Shown here: positions 35,940 to 47,130 of the stretch, in pieces
Position numbering within the stretch: position 1 is the stretch's first letter
Layout: every line of letters begins with the position of its first letter
From: Lepus europaeus
Taxonomy: Eukaryota > Chordata > Mammalia > Lagomorpha > Leporidae
NCBI RefSeq assembly: GCF_033115175.1
Contig: NC_084834.1
Location: 39,972,077 to 40,036,076 of the forward strand
Reading direction: 5' to 3'
Length of the DNA: 64,000 bases
Made by a program: the position numbers and the translations under genes
The notes under the pieces: generated by a model
Databases searched by the model: none
The model's input: the letters and a program-made list of their open reading frames with translations, nothing else
Told to the model about the DNA's origin: nothing

Positions 35940-38900
35940 TGTCTGGAGAATCAAACAGCTTACAACAGCTCTTAGTTTGCTTAAGTGTAGTACAATACTG
36001 TGATTACAGCTTCCTGCTCCAAGGATTAAGTACTATAATTTCTTAAATGCTACTCAGGTATATTTATCCCTTGGCCACCTATTTTTTTTGCTTGTTGGTA
36101 GTTTTCCTTTGCTGTAATCAGTATGCGGAGAAAGTCTGTGTGTGTCCATTACATGAACCCTACACCTGTTCTACCTTCTGTCTTTTTCAAAAAATTAAAT
36201 TAAATACAATACAAAATACTTTGATATTTCAATCCAAGTCCACCATATTGGTAATGCAGCATGGCTCTGCTAACTAATAAATTATTCTGTATCTCAAAAC
36301 ATGTGGCCTGAAAGACAAGAAATGTCCAAGAGCAATTAGTGAAAAGAGGTGTGCCCCTGTAGCAGCAAGATTTGGATGTCATTCTGTTTGCCCGGATTCT
36401 GAACTGTAGCAGTTTCTATTCAACTGATGTATTAAAAAAAAAAAAAAGAAAGAAATCAAGGAATTTGAGCTTATGCGTTCTAGGGAAAGTCCAGTAAATG
36501 TTACTTATATTGGATAGGTAAGAAAAGCTACATCAGGATTTGCAGTTCTCACCATCTGCTGTATCCTGTGAGAACACTGTACCCTTCAAAGCCTATTCAT
36601 TTCCCTCCCAGGACATGAGACCTAATGTTCTCTGGCACATTTATCATGCAACAGCATGATTTATATGCCTACACAGTAGAATTCTCTTGCTTCATAGATG
36701 AAACAGCAATTGAATACAAAGTTATATACTTGGGAGTGGAAAGATACATAAATAGTAAAACCGATAGTATTAATTATTACATAATTTAAATATAGATAGC
36801 AAGGAACAGAGTAGAATTTTAAAAGAGAAATAAAGCTTTAATTTATTTTGCTTATCTGAATTTCTTATTCCAGCTTTAATTCTCCTTATAAATCAGTAGT
36901 TTCTAATCTCTTGATGCAATGCTAGTGCTAACTGGGCTGAATAATAATTTTTCCTTGGGTACAGAGGAATGAAGAAGGAATAAATAGAACTCCTAGATAA
37001 TTGTATCAGCCTTCCCCACCATTCCAATGCCATGCTAGCATTTCAAGTAATGTCCCTTTTGTCTCACTGAGAAAAACCATTTCATGATTTATTACACTGG
37101 ATTAAAGGGTATACACACTCTGGAGTTAGAACATGACTGAAAGGCAATCGGGCATAAAGGATATTGGAACAGTTGGCATGCTTGAATTTTTCTGTATTCC
37201 TTAACTCTATTTTTTAGGTTTCCTTTTCTGAAACAGTCAGAGGTACTGCTGTCTTTTAGAATTAAGAAATGGGATCTGAAGAAAGTTTTCTTATTTTAAG
37301 CTATTTCATCAGATTACCATTTGTTTTGACAAAATGCATTCCAAAGTACCTGACTTCATTGGGGTGAGAGTCTGAGGTTTTACAGCAATTGTTCCAGTGC
37401 ACAGAAAATGCCATAAAAATAATCCTATAGGCTTATGGTCTCTTTCTTGGCCTCACTGAAAGTGTGTAAAGTTAAAGGTTATTCCACATTTCTATTCTTT
37501 TCATGCCTGAAATTAAAGAGGAGCTGCAGTCAGACTGGAAGTGATGGAGGATTGGTTTATGATCTCTCTTCTAGAAAGAAGTCTAGTCATTTCATCAATT
37601 TGTGTCTCCACTATGGTCATTTTGATTAAATAAGAATAAGATGACAAGGTTTCTCCTTAACATCAGCTTTAAATTAGAAGGAAAAATTAATTTTTAATGC
37701 TTCAAGTGGAGACTTGAATCTTTTACCATACACTCCAATAAATGGAATATTTAACTATTTAAAGGTTCCAGAAGAAATTTCTGATCAGTTCTACTCTTCC
37801 TATAGCAAGGTCTATCAACTCTTAAATTGAGGAGTTTCATAAGATTTTTGTGAGAAAGAGGAAAAGCCTGCTTAGCTAGCCAATTTTCTGCTCAATTAAG
37901 TCAGATTATTTATCACAGAGTTCATAGACATTATGTTCCACTCACATTCATTCCTGTACATCATTTATAAATTTTATTAAAACATAATTTCGAAGTAAGA
38001 AAGAAACCAGGACACCTCATCATCCACATGGCCAACATAATTATATTTAATACTTGTACAGAAGCCTTTTGTTTTCCCACACCTAATCTGTTCTCAAAGT
38101 ATAATTTTGCAGTTAAAAACTCTACATTATAGTAGTTCAGTGAATGGGACTCAAAATTTATTTAACTCATTAAAGAGATAACCAATAGAATGAGAAAACT
38201 GACTCAAAATTTTATGAATAAGACAGAAGCATTTACAGTCTTTAAAAGGCACATATTGGTATCGGATTGCTAAATTTTTAACTTATTAGCCATTTTAAGA
38301 AATTTGTGAGTGTCACTTTTGACTGACAGAATGAACCCTAAGTAGACTTACTGAAGGCCACAAAGATTTTGGAGAGAATTTTATCAGCAGGGACTACTAG
38401 CTTCCGTTTAAAGGGAGAAAGAAGGTATGAGTTGAAAGGTCATTGGATCTCTAGAAAACAGGCAGAAAATAACTCAGGTGAGAGCAGTATTGACAAAAAA
38501 GGCTAAATATTTGTTGCTAAAAGTCACAAACTTTGGGGATAATTTGTTACACACTAGCAGATAACTAAAACACACTGAAAGGTTCAGCATTTTATTTGAA
38601 ATATGTGCTTTGCACACAATTTAGGAATGAGATAAGAGAAGCACACAAATGTTGATGGCACAAAGTCAAATAAGACAAGTTCATAAGTGAAACTCACAGT
38701 CTGACATGAAAGCATTGAAACAGCAAGCAGAGCACACCTGTTCACTGGGACAAGAGCAGGCAAGGACACCTTGGAGCAAACATTCCTGAAAACACATCGG
38801 CTGTATTTAAAATTATGAGTTGGGTAACCCAGGGCTGGTCAACTTCTTTTACTTGTTTCTGTATGAATGAGAACTTTTCATTCTGAAGATTAAAGAATCA

Positions 38901-39403
38901 TTGTTTACTAAGCTGGTCTACTTTTATGTCGCCAGTCCCAGTCTATAGAAGCCTGTACAAATTTCAAACTTCTTTTGCCCCAAAATAAGCTTATCTTTTA
39001 ATTCCATTATCTATGAACTGAAATACTTCTTCTATTAGCGGTTTCCTCTTTCAATCTTAATAAAATCTTCCTTGCATGATAAATTATATGATTACCTGAG
39101 GATTAATTGAAATAGCATGTATGCTGTTTAAAAAGTTGTATTAATTTGACTCAATGAGGCACTGAAGGTCTCTAAGAACATAAACCTAATCTGCTATAAT
39201 GTGTGCTCTGATGTTAGCTAGCTGCTGACAGACTGGTATCTTAGAAAAAGGAGAATGATTTTCATTGTTAAATGATCAGTTGACATTTCATTCTCCATTA
39301 CAAGCACACATTAACAAACTGCTGATGTACAGGTGTTGCTAGGTGACTGTGTTTGGTAATAACTCACTGAATTCCTGTAGAGCATACAATTCTTAAATAA
39401 CCT
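35940..39403. other. 3.5 kb without recognised repeats
   Basis: AT-rich DNA with no recognised transposon or exon. A-run with AAAG units at about 36433-36450. No ORF has a domain. Confidence 0.4.
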
Positions 39404-39467
39404 GGTTGTTATTGTTTTAAAGGTTGTTATTGTTTTAAAGATACATACATATATATGTATATATATG

Positions 39468-39499
<32 letters not shown>
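39404..39499. repeat. 18-bp tandem duplication next to a TA microsatellite
   Basis: GGTTGTTATTGTTTTAAA occurs twice head to tail with no mismatch (39404-39421, 39422-39439). It is followed directly by ATACATACATATATATGTAT-type repeats that end in a pure TA run to 39499. Confidence 0.92.
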
Positions 39500-39503
<4 letters not shown>

Positions 39504-40075
39504 GGCAGAAAGGGGACTGTTAAAACTATAATTACTTTGATTTTGGTAGAAAATAGATTAAGTAGAAATAAGTTTATTCTGCTGGGTTCTGTTGCAGTGT
39601 AAAGTTTTTACTTAATATTTCTATTTTGTGATTGATTTTTAGTATAAAAAATGTTCTGGTTAATATCATGGCACTGTATGTCATTTTTTGGTATAAGAAG
39701 GTATTACTCATATGAGGATATATTTGCTTCTGTGATGGAAATAAGTAACAAAATAAAAATCATGTAAAGCGAAATTCACCAATACAAAGAAAAAGACTAT
39801 TGTCTGTCAACACAACATTAGGGAATACACATATTTTAACTAATTTTTGATTTCCTTCCCACAAATGCTATTCATTCTACTCTCTGTTTTGTCACAAATC
39901 TGTACTATGCTATTTTGTGACTGTATTCTCTGAGGGTGGAACATTCAGATTGAAATGTTACAATAAACAATATATTATTTTATTCCCTGAAAGTGTATTG
40001 TCTTATCTTTTTCCCACCACTACCACCCACCATAATGACCACCTCTTCACTTCTGCCCTCTCCACTTTAAAATAA
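39500..40075. other. Unassigned DNA
   Basis: No repeat or gene recognised. Confidence 0.35.
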
Positions 40076-40323
40076 GAGGCTGCTCCACTTCCCATCCAGC
40101 TCTCTGGTAAGGCCTGGGAAAACAGTAGAAGATGGCTGAAGTCCCTGGGCCCCTGAAGCCAGGTGGGAGACCCAGAAGAAGCTCCTGGCTGCTGGCTTCA
40201 GATTGGTGCAGCTCTGGCTATTGCAGCCATCTAGGGAGTGAACCAGTGGATGGAAGACACCCCCTCTCACACATTCTCTGCCTCTCTGTAACTCTGCCTT
40301 TTGAATAAAATAAATAAATCTTG
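40076..40323 (+). repeat. 5'-truncated CSINE
   Basis: Body and tail of a CSINE from CTGCTCCACTTCCCATCC to an AATAAAATAAATAAATCTT end. The head is missing. Its tail carries a private CCTTTTGAATAAAATAAATA variant, useful for tracing the copy at 41614. Confidence 0.87.
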
Positions 40324-40655
40324 GGGGGGCTGGCACTGTGGCACAACGGGTTAACATCCTGGCCTGAAGTGCCGGCATCCCATATGGGCACCGGTTCAAG
40401 ACTCGGCTGCCCCAATTCCGTTCCATCTCTGTGCTATGGCCTGGGAAAGCAGTAGAGGATGGCCCAGGTCCTTGGGCCCCTGCACCCCCATGAGAGTCCA
40501 GAGGGAGCTCCTGGCTCATGGCTTCAGATAGGCGCAGTTTCGGCCATTGTGGCCAATTGGGGAGTGAACCATCGGATGGAAGACCTCTCTCTGTCTCTGC
40601 CTCTCCCCTCTCTGTGTAACTCTGACTTTCAAATAAATAAATAAATCTTAAAAAA
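40324..40655 (+). repeat. CSINE in tandem with the previous one
   Basis: Starts in a G7 run then CTGGCACTGTGGCACAACGG, directly after the tail of the preceding copy. Ends with AAATAAATAAATAAATCTT plus A-rich sequence to about 40655. It inserted into or next to the A-rich tail of the older SINE. Confidence 0.92.
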
Positions 40656-41604
40656 AGAAAAAAATAAATCTTTAAAAAATAAAAATTATCATTTGCCCCA
40701 AAGTTAAAAGCATAGTTTCAGACTTCTGATTTGTTCAAGCAGATGAATTAATTGCCCTGTGTCACTGTTCTAAGATTTCTAGACTAAATCTTCAATTTTC
40801 TGATTGGGTCACCCATCACCAAATGGGAAAGACCTGTGGGAGTTCCTGAACCCCAGTGCTCCTTTAAGAAGGTGTGGGTCTTTTCTGAGAAGAAAATCTC
40901 AAAATTGGGGAATTAAAACCCCATTGGCTTATTCAGTTCTCTTCTCTCCAGGAAAACCTGACCGAAGAGATGTAATGTTCCAGGTGATTATTTCTTTGCA
41001 AATCTCGTTACTGAGCCCTTTCTGTGCCCCAGGTATTTGGTGATACAAGAGTCAGAAAATGGACAACATTCTCTTAACAGCAATTGTCTTTTAGCTGTGG
41101 TCTACCAGGTGGTAGCTTCCATCAGGTGTATCAGCCGACTTTTCACTGATGATTTTTACTGGCGAGCTTTCTAAATACAATTTGTTTTGAAGGTTAATGG
41201 ATTACTCCAAAAATATGGAAAGGAAAAATATAGGCTTACTTCTGAATTCCTATTTAACAAAAAAAAAGCATATGAATAGATACTAAAAACTCTCAGAGTA
41301 GCTCAGTTATCTCAGCTTGGAACAGCTTGCATAAAGGAAAAGTTAATGGGCATTCTGTGGTCTAAGATGTTGGCCATCATTTCCTTTGTGGTGTGATCAT
41401 GCTGATATGATAGAGACTTAAATCAAGAGATGGATTATTGTTTCATTCCTCCCACAAGTGAGTGAATAAATTTGACTGAACTATGCCATTCAATTACTCA
41501 ATGATCAACTTACATTGATTAGAAAAGAGCTGATTCTTTTCATGGATATCTAGATATCTTGATGTTTCTATTATGAACTAATTTTAAATTAGGGCAAAAT
41601 CTAC
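40656..41604. other. Unassigned DNA
   Basis: Nearly 1 kb with no recognised family. A 79-codon frame at 40804-41043 has no domain. Confidence 0.4.
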
Positions 41605-41687
41605 CAGAGGTTTCTGCCTCTCTGTAAGTCTGCCTTTTGAATAAAATAAATAAATCTTGGGGGGGGTGCAAAAATGCAGAGGTTTCT
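41605..41687 (+). repeat. Short copy of a CSINE-CSINE junction flanked by a direct repeat
   Basis: 41614-41667 repeats 40277-40328 with one substitution and one extra G. It includes the private tail variant CCTTTTGAATAAAATAAATA and the G-run that begins the next CSINE. It is bounded by CAGAGGTTTCT at 41605-41615 and 41677-41687. Since it spans the join of two separate elements, it was copied from that particular locus or a duplicate of it, not from a free CSINE. Confidence 0.85.
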
Positions 41688-41826
41688 TTAGTCTTTGTTA
41701 TTCCTTGGGATGTATAGGATATAACTTAAACCAACTTCCTATTCATAAATCAGAAAATTGGAAGGAATGGTTATACATACTTGTGAATATGCTAAAAATA
41801 AAATCAAGATAATAGTTTAAGTTATT

Positions 41827-42144
41827 GGGGCCAGCATCATGGTTCAGCAGGCTAAAGTTCTGTTTGCAATGTTGCCCTCCCATATGGAAGCACCAGTCCA
41901 GTCCTGGTTACACCTCTTCCAACCCAGTTGCCAACTAATGTGCTTGGGAAGGCAGTGGAAGATGGTACAAATGCTTGGGCCCCTTCCACCCATATAGAGA
42001 CCCAAATGACACTCTAGGTCCTGGCTTCTGGCTTCTGCCTGGTCCAGTTGTGGCAATTTGGGAGGGAACCAATCACAGGATGGAAAATCCTTCTCTCTTC
42101 CTTTTTCTCTCTCTCTGGAATTCTGCCTTTCAAAAAAAAAAAAG
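41827..42144 (+). repeat. CSINE, left member of an inverted pair
   Basis: Plus-strand older copy from GGGGCCAGCATCATGGTTCA to CTGCCTTTC and a 12-base A run. It is immediately followed by a CSINE in opposite orientation. Confidence 0.9.
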
Positions 42145-42518
42145 GCTTTTTAAAAAGATTTATCTATTTTATTGGAAAGGCAGAATTCCAGAGAGAGAGA
42201 GGGAGAAACAGAGGCTGAGAGTAAGAGAACGAGAGTGAGAGTGCGTGAGAGAGATCTTCTATCCACTGATTCACTCCCCAAATGGCCACATCAGCTGGAG
42301 CTGGGACACACCAAAGCCAGGAGCCAGGAGCTTCATCTGGGTCTCCCATATGGGTGGCAAGGGACCAAGGACTTGGACCATCCTCAGCTACTTTCCCAAG
42401 CATATTAGCAGAGAGCTGAATCAGAAGTGGAGCACCCAGGACTTGAACTGGTGCCCATATGGGATGCTGGTGCTATAGGTAGTGGTTTAACCTAACTGTG
42501 CAACAACATGGGTCCCAT
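42145..42518 (-). repeat. CSINE, right member of an inverted pair
   Basis: Minus-strand copy: AAAAGATTTATCTATTTTAT tail side, an expanded GAGA/GTGAGA tract (42190-42255), body, and reversed head ending near CATGGGTCCCAT. With the preceding element it forms a tail-to-tail palindrome. The innermost 26 bases (42106-42131 and 42175-42200, around GGAATTCTGCCTTTC) are a perfect inverted repeat. Confidence 0.92.
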
Positions 42519-42951
42519 AAATAAATCTGTTAAGTGTAAATTATTATTCTAATTTAGTAACTAGCACTTAATTCTCAGCATTAATTATGGTGAATAAGAG
42601 TTTTCTAAAATAAATAGCATAGTTTTCATTCACCTTTAATTGGTGAATCAGTACATATTTTAAATAAATATTATAATCTAATTTATTAATTTATACAGAT
42701 ATTTTACATAATTAAATACAACTTATTTTTACTAACGGAAAAGCAGCTTTAAAAATGTGCTTTCCCTACCCTTGTAACTCTCCGGCAAGGTAGTATTACA
42801 GTTTGAATATCTCAGAAATTAGAAGAAAAAAGGTTTTAATCAGGTTTTTTTTTTTTTTAATTAACAAGGAGAATAAAAGTACGAGAATAAAGCAAACTTT
42901 TTGAGAACATACTTTTTTTCTGCATTAGGTAGGTTACCTGATACATGGCAA
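42519..42951. other. Unassigned AT-rich DNA
   Basis: Very AT-rich, no family recognised. A T-run lies at about 42846-42858. Confidence 0.4.
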
Positions 42952-42961
42952 TTCACATCTT

Positions 42962-43287
42962 TGTTTTAAATTAAGATTTATTTTATTATTTGAAAAGCAG
43001 GGAGAGAGAGAGAGAGAAAAATAGAAGACATCTTCCATCTACTGGTTCACTCCCACTCCCCAAATGACTGCAAATGGTCAGGACTCAGCGAGGCTGAAGC
43101 CAGGAACCAGGAACTTCATCAGGGTCTTCCACATGGGTGCAAGGGCCCAAAGACTTGGACCATCTTCCACTTCTTTCCCAGGCACATTAACAGAGAGCTG
43201 GATCAGATGTGGAACAGCCAGTGTTCCTATGCAATGCCAGTATTGCGGTCAGTGCATTAACCTGCTACTCCACAATGCTGGTCCCAG
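42962..43287 (-). repeat. CSINE with TSD
   Basis: Minus-strand copy from TTAAGATTTATTTTATTATT to the head ending GCTGGTCCCAG. TTCACATCTT occurs at both ends (42952-42961 and 43288-43297) as TSD. Mid-age. Confidence 0.92.
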
Positions 43288-43297
43288 TTCACATCTT

Positions 43298-43935
43298 ATA
43301 AGGAGAATGTTTTCCCTTTTCCACAAGCAGGAGTATGGAGACACACAGAGGCAATATTCGCTTGTGAGTAATTATAGTTATTCCACATTTTTGAGAGGGA
43401 TCAGTAGTGAGCAGAGCCTCCTTGCTGCCTGTGACAGTGCTGGAGACTTTTTCTTCTCTTCCACCTGTCTCAAACTAAGTGCCAACTGTTAAACTAATCC
43501 ATCTTAGTAATGGAAATGCTAGCCCAGGAACCATTTATATCAGAGCTTGTGTTTGCTCTGAGGAAGATGTTAGTTTGTACTCACATCAGAAGGGAGTTCT
43601 CATTAGCAAATGTCTCCTCACAGACTAGACAACAGTACTCTTGTGTTGCTTCAAACTTGATACATGGCATTTCCATACAGCAGTGTGGAGTTGAAGATGA
43701 TTTTGAGAAGTTAGACATTGAGCCTGTGGCTCTTAAAGGTTACCCATATGTGGTAGATATTGTGACATAGCAGTTTTTTTCTAAAGCAGATGCACACAAA
43801 ATATGCCCATTCTTTATTATATTCAGCTGATAGTAGCATTTTAATCAATTTCTCAACAAAACAGGGACAAAGAAAAAAAAAACTGTACATATAATTTGTT
43901 TGAAGTGTAAACAAAAGTAAGCAGAGAGTTACCCT
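43298..43935. other. Unassigned DNA
   Basis: About 640 bp. An 86-codon frame (43510-43770) has no recognised domain. No repeat recognised. Confidence 0.4.
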
Positions 43936-44266
43936 TTCCCCAGTGGCATAGCAGTTTAGTAGTAGCTTGTGAGGCTGGGATCCTGTAGGGGAGTGCTTGT
44001 TGGAATCCCAGCTATTCCATTCCAATCCAGCTTCCAGTTCATGTGCTTGTGAAGGCAGCAGTTGATGGGGAGACCTAAAGGATTTCCTGGCTCTTGACTT
44101 AGCTTAATCCAGTTCTGTTTTTGTGAACATTTGTGGAGTGAACCAGCAGATGGAAGATCTTCCCTCCCCCTCCCCCTCTCCCTCTCCCTCTCCCTCTCCC
44201 CTTCCTTCCCTCTGCCTCTCCATTCCTCCCTTCCCATTGTGCTGCCTTTCAAATGAATAAACAACA
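43936..44266 (+). repeat. Old CSINE with CCCTCT hexamer expansion
   Basis: Plus-strand diverged copy (CAGTGGCATAGCAGTTTAGT head; GAACCAGCAGATGGAAGATC; CTGCCTTTCAAATGAATAAA tail). The pyrimidine tract has grown into a CCCTCT array at about 44161-44205. Confidence 0.85.
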
Positions 44267-44620
44267 CTTACAACAATTGCACATGTGAAACTTACATTTT
44301 TAGTCCATGCAAGAATTTTATCCCATCTCTTCCCAGGGGTGTTTGGGATACAACTAAGAAAAAACTGGTAGAGTAGCAATGAACATGAGGACTGATTACA
44401 AGTTAAGGATTCCATAGGGGCTCATCCTCTTATAGATATTGCTTTTTAATAAAAATTATATGTAGGAACTTAAATAATGAAATCTCATTGTTCTCAGATT
44501 CTTACCTAAAGGAGGTTAAGTGAGAACACAGCCCAAAATCTTATGGAAAACAATGTTGAAAAGACTAGGGCAGAATCCACAGAGTCTCCAACATTTATTT
44601 TTATTTAAATTCTTATTGGA
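44267..44620. other. Unassigned DNA
   Basis: 350 bp with no recognised element. Confidence 0.35.
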
Positions 44621-44932
44621 GGGGGCCGGTGCCTTGGCTTACTTGGTTAATCCTCCGCCTGCAGCGCCGGCATCCCATATGGGCTCCAGATTCTGTCCCA
44701 GTTGCTCCTCTTCCAGTCCAGCACTCTGCTGTGGCCCAGGAGGGCAGTGGAGGAGGATGGCCCAAGTGCTTGGGCCCCTACACCTGCATGGGAGACCAGG
44801 GAGAAGCATCTGGCTCCAGATCGGCACAGCATGGCCGCATCGGCCATTTGGGGAATGAACCAACGGAAGGAAGACCTTCCTCTCTGTCTCTCTCTCTCAC
44901 TGTCTAACTCTACCTGTCAAATAAAAAAAAAA
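44621..44932 (+). repeat. CSINE, intermediate age
   Basis: Starts GGGGCCGGTGCCTTGGCTTA and ends ACCTGTCAAATAAAAA. It has the head of the CpG-rich subfamily with CpG decay. TTATTGGA before and ATATTGGA after suggest a TSD. Confidence 0.92.
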
Positions 44933-45647
44933 ATCATATTGGACTATTTTGGATTTCTAGAAATTTTTTTCCTAATTTCAATGTGAATTTTTATAGTATT
45001 CATCATGTTAAACTGGCTACTACTATGATTCAACAGCTGTATTTTATCATGAAAAGAAATTATTTTCTTCCCAATTTAAAATGTTTATAGCATTGAACCA
45101 TATTGGGCACATTGCATGAATCTAAGGAGACTTTCTTAACTTTCTGAATTATTAATATGACATAATATTCAATAACATTCTTAACATTTATGGCTGCATG
45201 AATTTTCATGTCCAAATTTACTTTGCTACAAATATATTAACACTTTATACTGATACAACTAAAATTAATTTACTATCTTTTTTTAAGTGATTTTCTTATA
45301 TATATTATTTTTCTTAATAAAATAAACTGGTATGATTAATGTATTTTATTTAATTCCAGTAGGTTGACAATTATTGTTTCTTTGAAAGTTTAAAAAATTC
45401 CAAAAATATATGATATATATTTGAATTTATTTCCTGTCATCGGTCTGTCCAAGATTCTGTTTTCAATTTTCTCCCCTTCTTTTCCACTTCTTTCTTTCCA
45501 TCTTTCCTGCCTTTTTTTTTCAATGCCTTCTATTAACTATAATGAGCATATAAATGAATCCACAAAGCATAACTACTTCATTTAATTAAAGTATAGATAG
45601 GTATACCAACACACTTTATATTCCTTCCCTGAAATGTAAACTCTGAA
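44933..45647. other. Unassigned AT-rich DNA
   Basis: About 700 bp, strongly AT-rich, no family recognised. Confidence 0.4.
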
Positions 45648-45709
45648 GTTTCTCAACCTAAGTGTTACAGGCATTTTATACCAGATAATTTTTGTTGTAG
45701 ATAACTTTT

Positions 45710-46013
45710 TTTAAAAAAGATTTATTTATTTTAAAGTCAGAATTACAAAGAGAAAGAGAGAAGGAGAGAGAGAGAGAGATCTTCCATCCACTGGTTCACT
45801 CCCCAAATGGCCACAACAGCTGGGGCTGGGCCAGGCTAAAACTAGGAGCGAGGAGCTGCTTCTTGGTCTCCTATGTGTGTGCAGGGACTCAAGCACTTGG
45901 GCCATCTTCCTCTGCTTTCCCAGGCACATTAGCAGGGAGCTGAATTGGAAGTGGAACAGCTGGGATTGAGGTTGGTGCCCATATGGTATGCTATTCCATA
46001 GAGCCAGCCTCGT
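45710..46013 (-). repeat. CSINE inside MER5A
   Basis: Minus-strand copy: AAAGATTTATTTATTTTAAA, GAGA tract, CATCCACTGGTTCACTCCCC, GGGCCATCTTCCTCTGCTTT, head ending near GAGCCAGCCTCG. The host transposon resumes directly after it. Confidence 0.9.
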
Positions 46014-46092
46014 CTGTATCATTTGTCCTGGACATCTTAGAATGTTTAGCACTATGCTAGTCTCTACTCATTAAAAGGGCATGCCCTCCTCT

Positions 46093-46453
46093 GGCGCCAT
46101 AAACAAGAGTGTCAATTTGTTGGGTCAACAACAAGAGCCACTGTGCACTTGCTCCTCATGTGGGATCTCTGTCCTTAATGTGCTGTACATTTTGATTTAA
46201 TGCTATAACTAGTACTCAAACAGTATGTTTCACTTTGTGTTTCTATGTGGGTGCAAACTGTTGAAATCTTTATACTAAATTGATCTTCTGTATATAAAGA
46301 GAATTGAAAATGAATCTTGATGCAAATGGAAGGGGAGAGGGAGCGGGAGAGGGGAGGGTTGTGGGTGGGAGGGAAGTTATGGGAGGGGGAAGCCATTGTA
46401 ATCCATAAGCTGTACACTGGAAATTTATATTCATTAAATAAAAGTTAAAAAAA
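46093..46453 (+). mobile_element. Short young LINE-1 3' end inside MER5A, with TSD
   Basis: 5'-truncated L1 of about 360 bp: 3' UTR with the G-rich tract (46328-46390), ATTAAATAAAAGTT before a poly(A) run. The flanks AAAAGGGCATGCCCTCCTCT (46073-46092) and its near copy (about 46454-46474) form a TSD, so it landed in the transposon after the latter was fixed. It is the same type of L1 as those at 789 and 10278 but on the plus strand. Confidence 0.92.
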
Positions 46454-46570
46454 AAAGGGCATCCCCCTCCTCTTCTATCTCTCCTCCCAGAAGGTGTACC
46501 AAGCCACTTCCAGACATCACCAAATATCGTCCAGGAAGAAAAATCATCCTGGGTGAGAATCTCTGCACTA

Positions 46571-47115
46571 TATTGATCTTTATGAAAATTGCTTCCTTTC
46601 CTTCCTTTATTCCTTTCTCAGGTCATCACGCATCCCTCAAGTGGTTATGAGAAAGGATTTTTTAATAAAATAATTTAGCTTACTAAAAGGTCATTGATCA
46701 TAGGATCATAGAAGCATTTTTAGACAGAGTGGTCATGTAAGCTATCATCCTAACTTGTGCCCTAGTCATTAGATAAGACTGGCCCTAACAAGCTTTCATG
46801 AACACCCAGCACTAAGACACATTGGTTGTGAGTGAAGCTGATCATCACAGCTCCACACAATCAGGGCTTCATTGCCAGTGGATTCTTGCACATGAAATTA
46901 CAACAACACAACTAAAAATAAGGCATCTTCAAGAGGAAAATAATGGAAGCCCAACTCAATGCATCAATTTGGGCCTTGGAAAGTAATATTCTTCAAATAA
47001 TTTTCATTACCACCTCATCTAACAATTATGTTTCTCATTCTAGCATAACATTGAGTTAAAATAAATCCCTTCTGAAATTTGCACATAAATGCAAAGATGA
47101 TCACAAAAATCGCTT
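46571..47115. other. Unassigned DNA
   Basis: No feature recognised. Confidence 0.35.
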
Positions 47116-47130
47116 TTAAAATACTTTTGG

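Larger units (their letters stand above)
45648..46570 (-). mobile_element. MER5A-type hAT DNA transposon, interrupted twice
   Basis: Three pieces of one antisense MER5A-like element. 45648-45705 (AAGTTTCTCAACCTAAGTGT, CAGATAATTTTTGTTGT), 46014-46092 (TGTCCTGGACATCTTAGAAT, GTTTAGCACTATGCTAGTCT), and 46454-46570 (CTTCCAGACATCACCAAAT, CATCCTGGGTGAGAATCTCT). A CSINE and an L1 3' end separate the pieces. Terminal TTCTCAAC and GAGAATC fit the hAT-Charlie terminal inverted repeats. The family is non-autonomous and codes for nothing. Confidence 0.8.

Noticed and set aside
40067..40519. Open frame of 150 codons on the minus strand
   Set aside because: It runs through two tandem CSINEs and carries only SINE-derived sequence. 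It is typical of antisense reading of this GC-richer repeat and is not a gene.
43510..43770. Plus-strand frame of 86 codons outside recognised repeats
   Set aside because: No domain, no splice-site context that I could defend, and length within chance for this window.
44161..44205. Telomere-like interstitial repeat
   Set aside because: The unit CCCTCT differs from CCCTAA and is an expanded CSINE pyrimidine tract.
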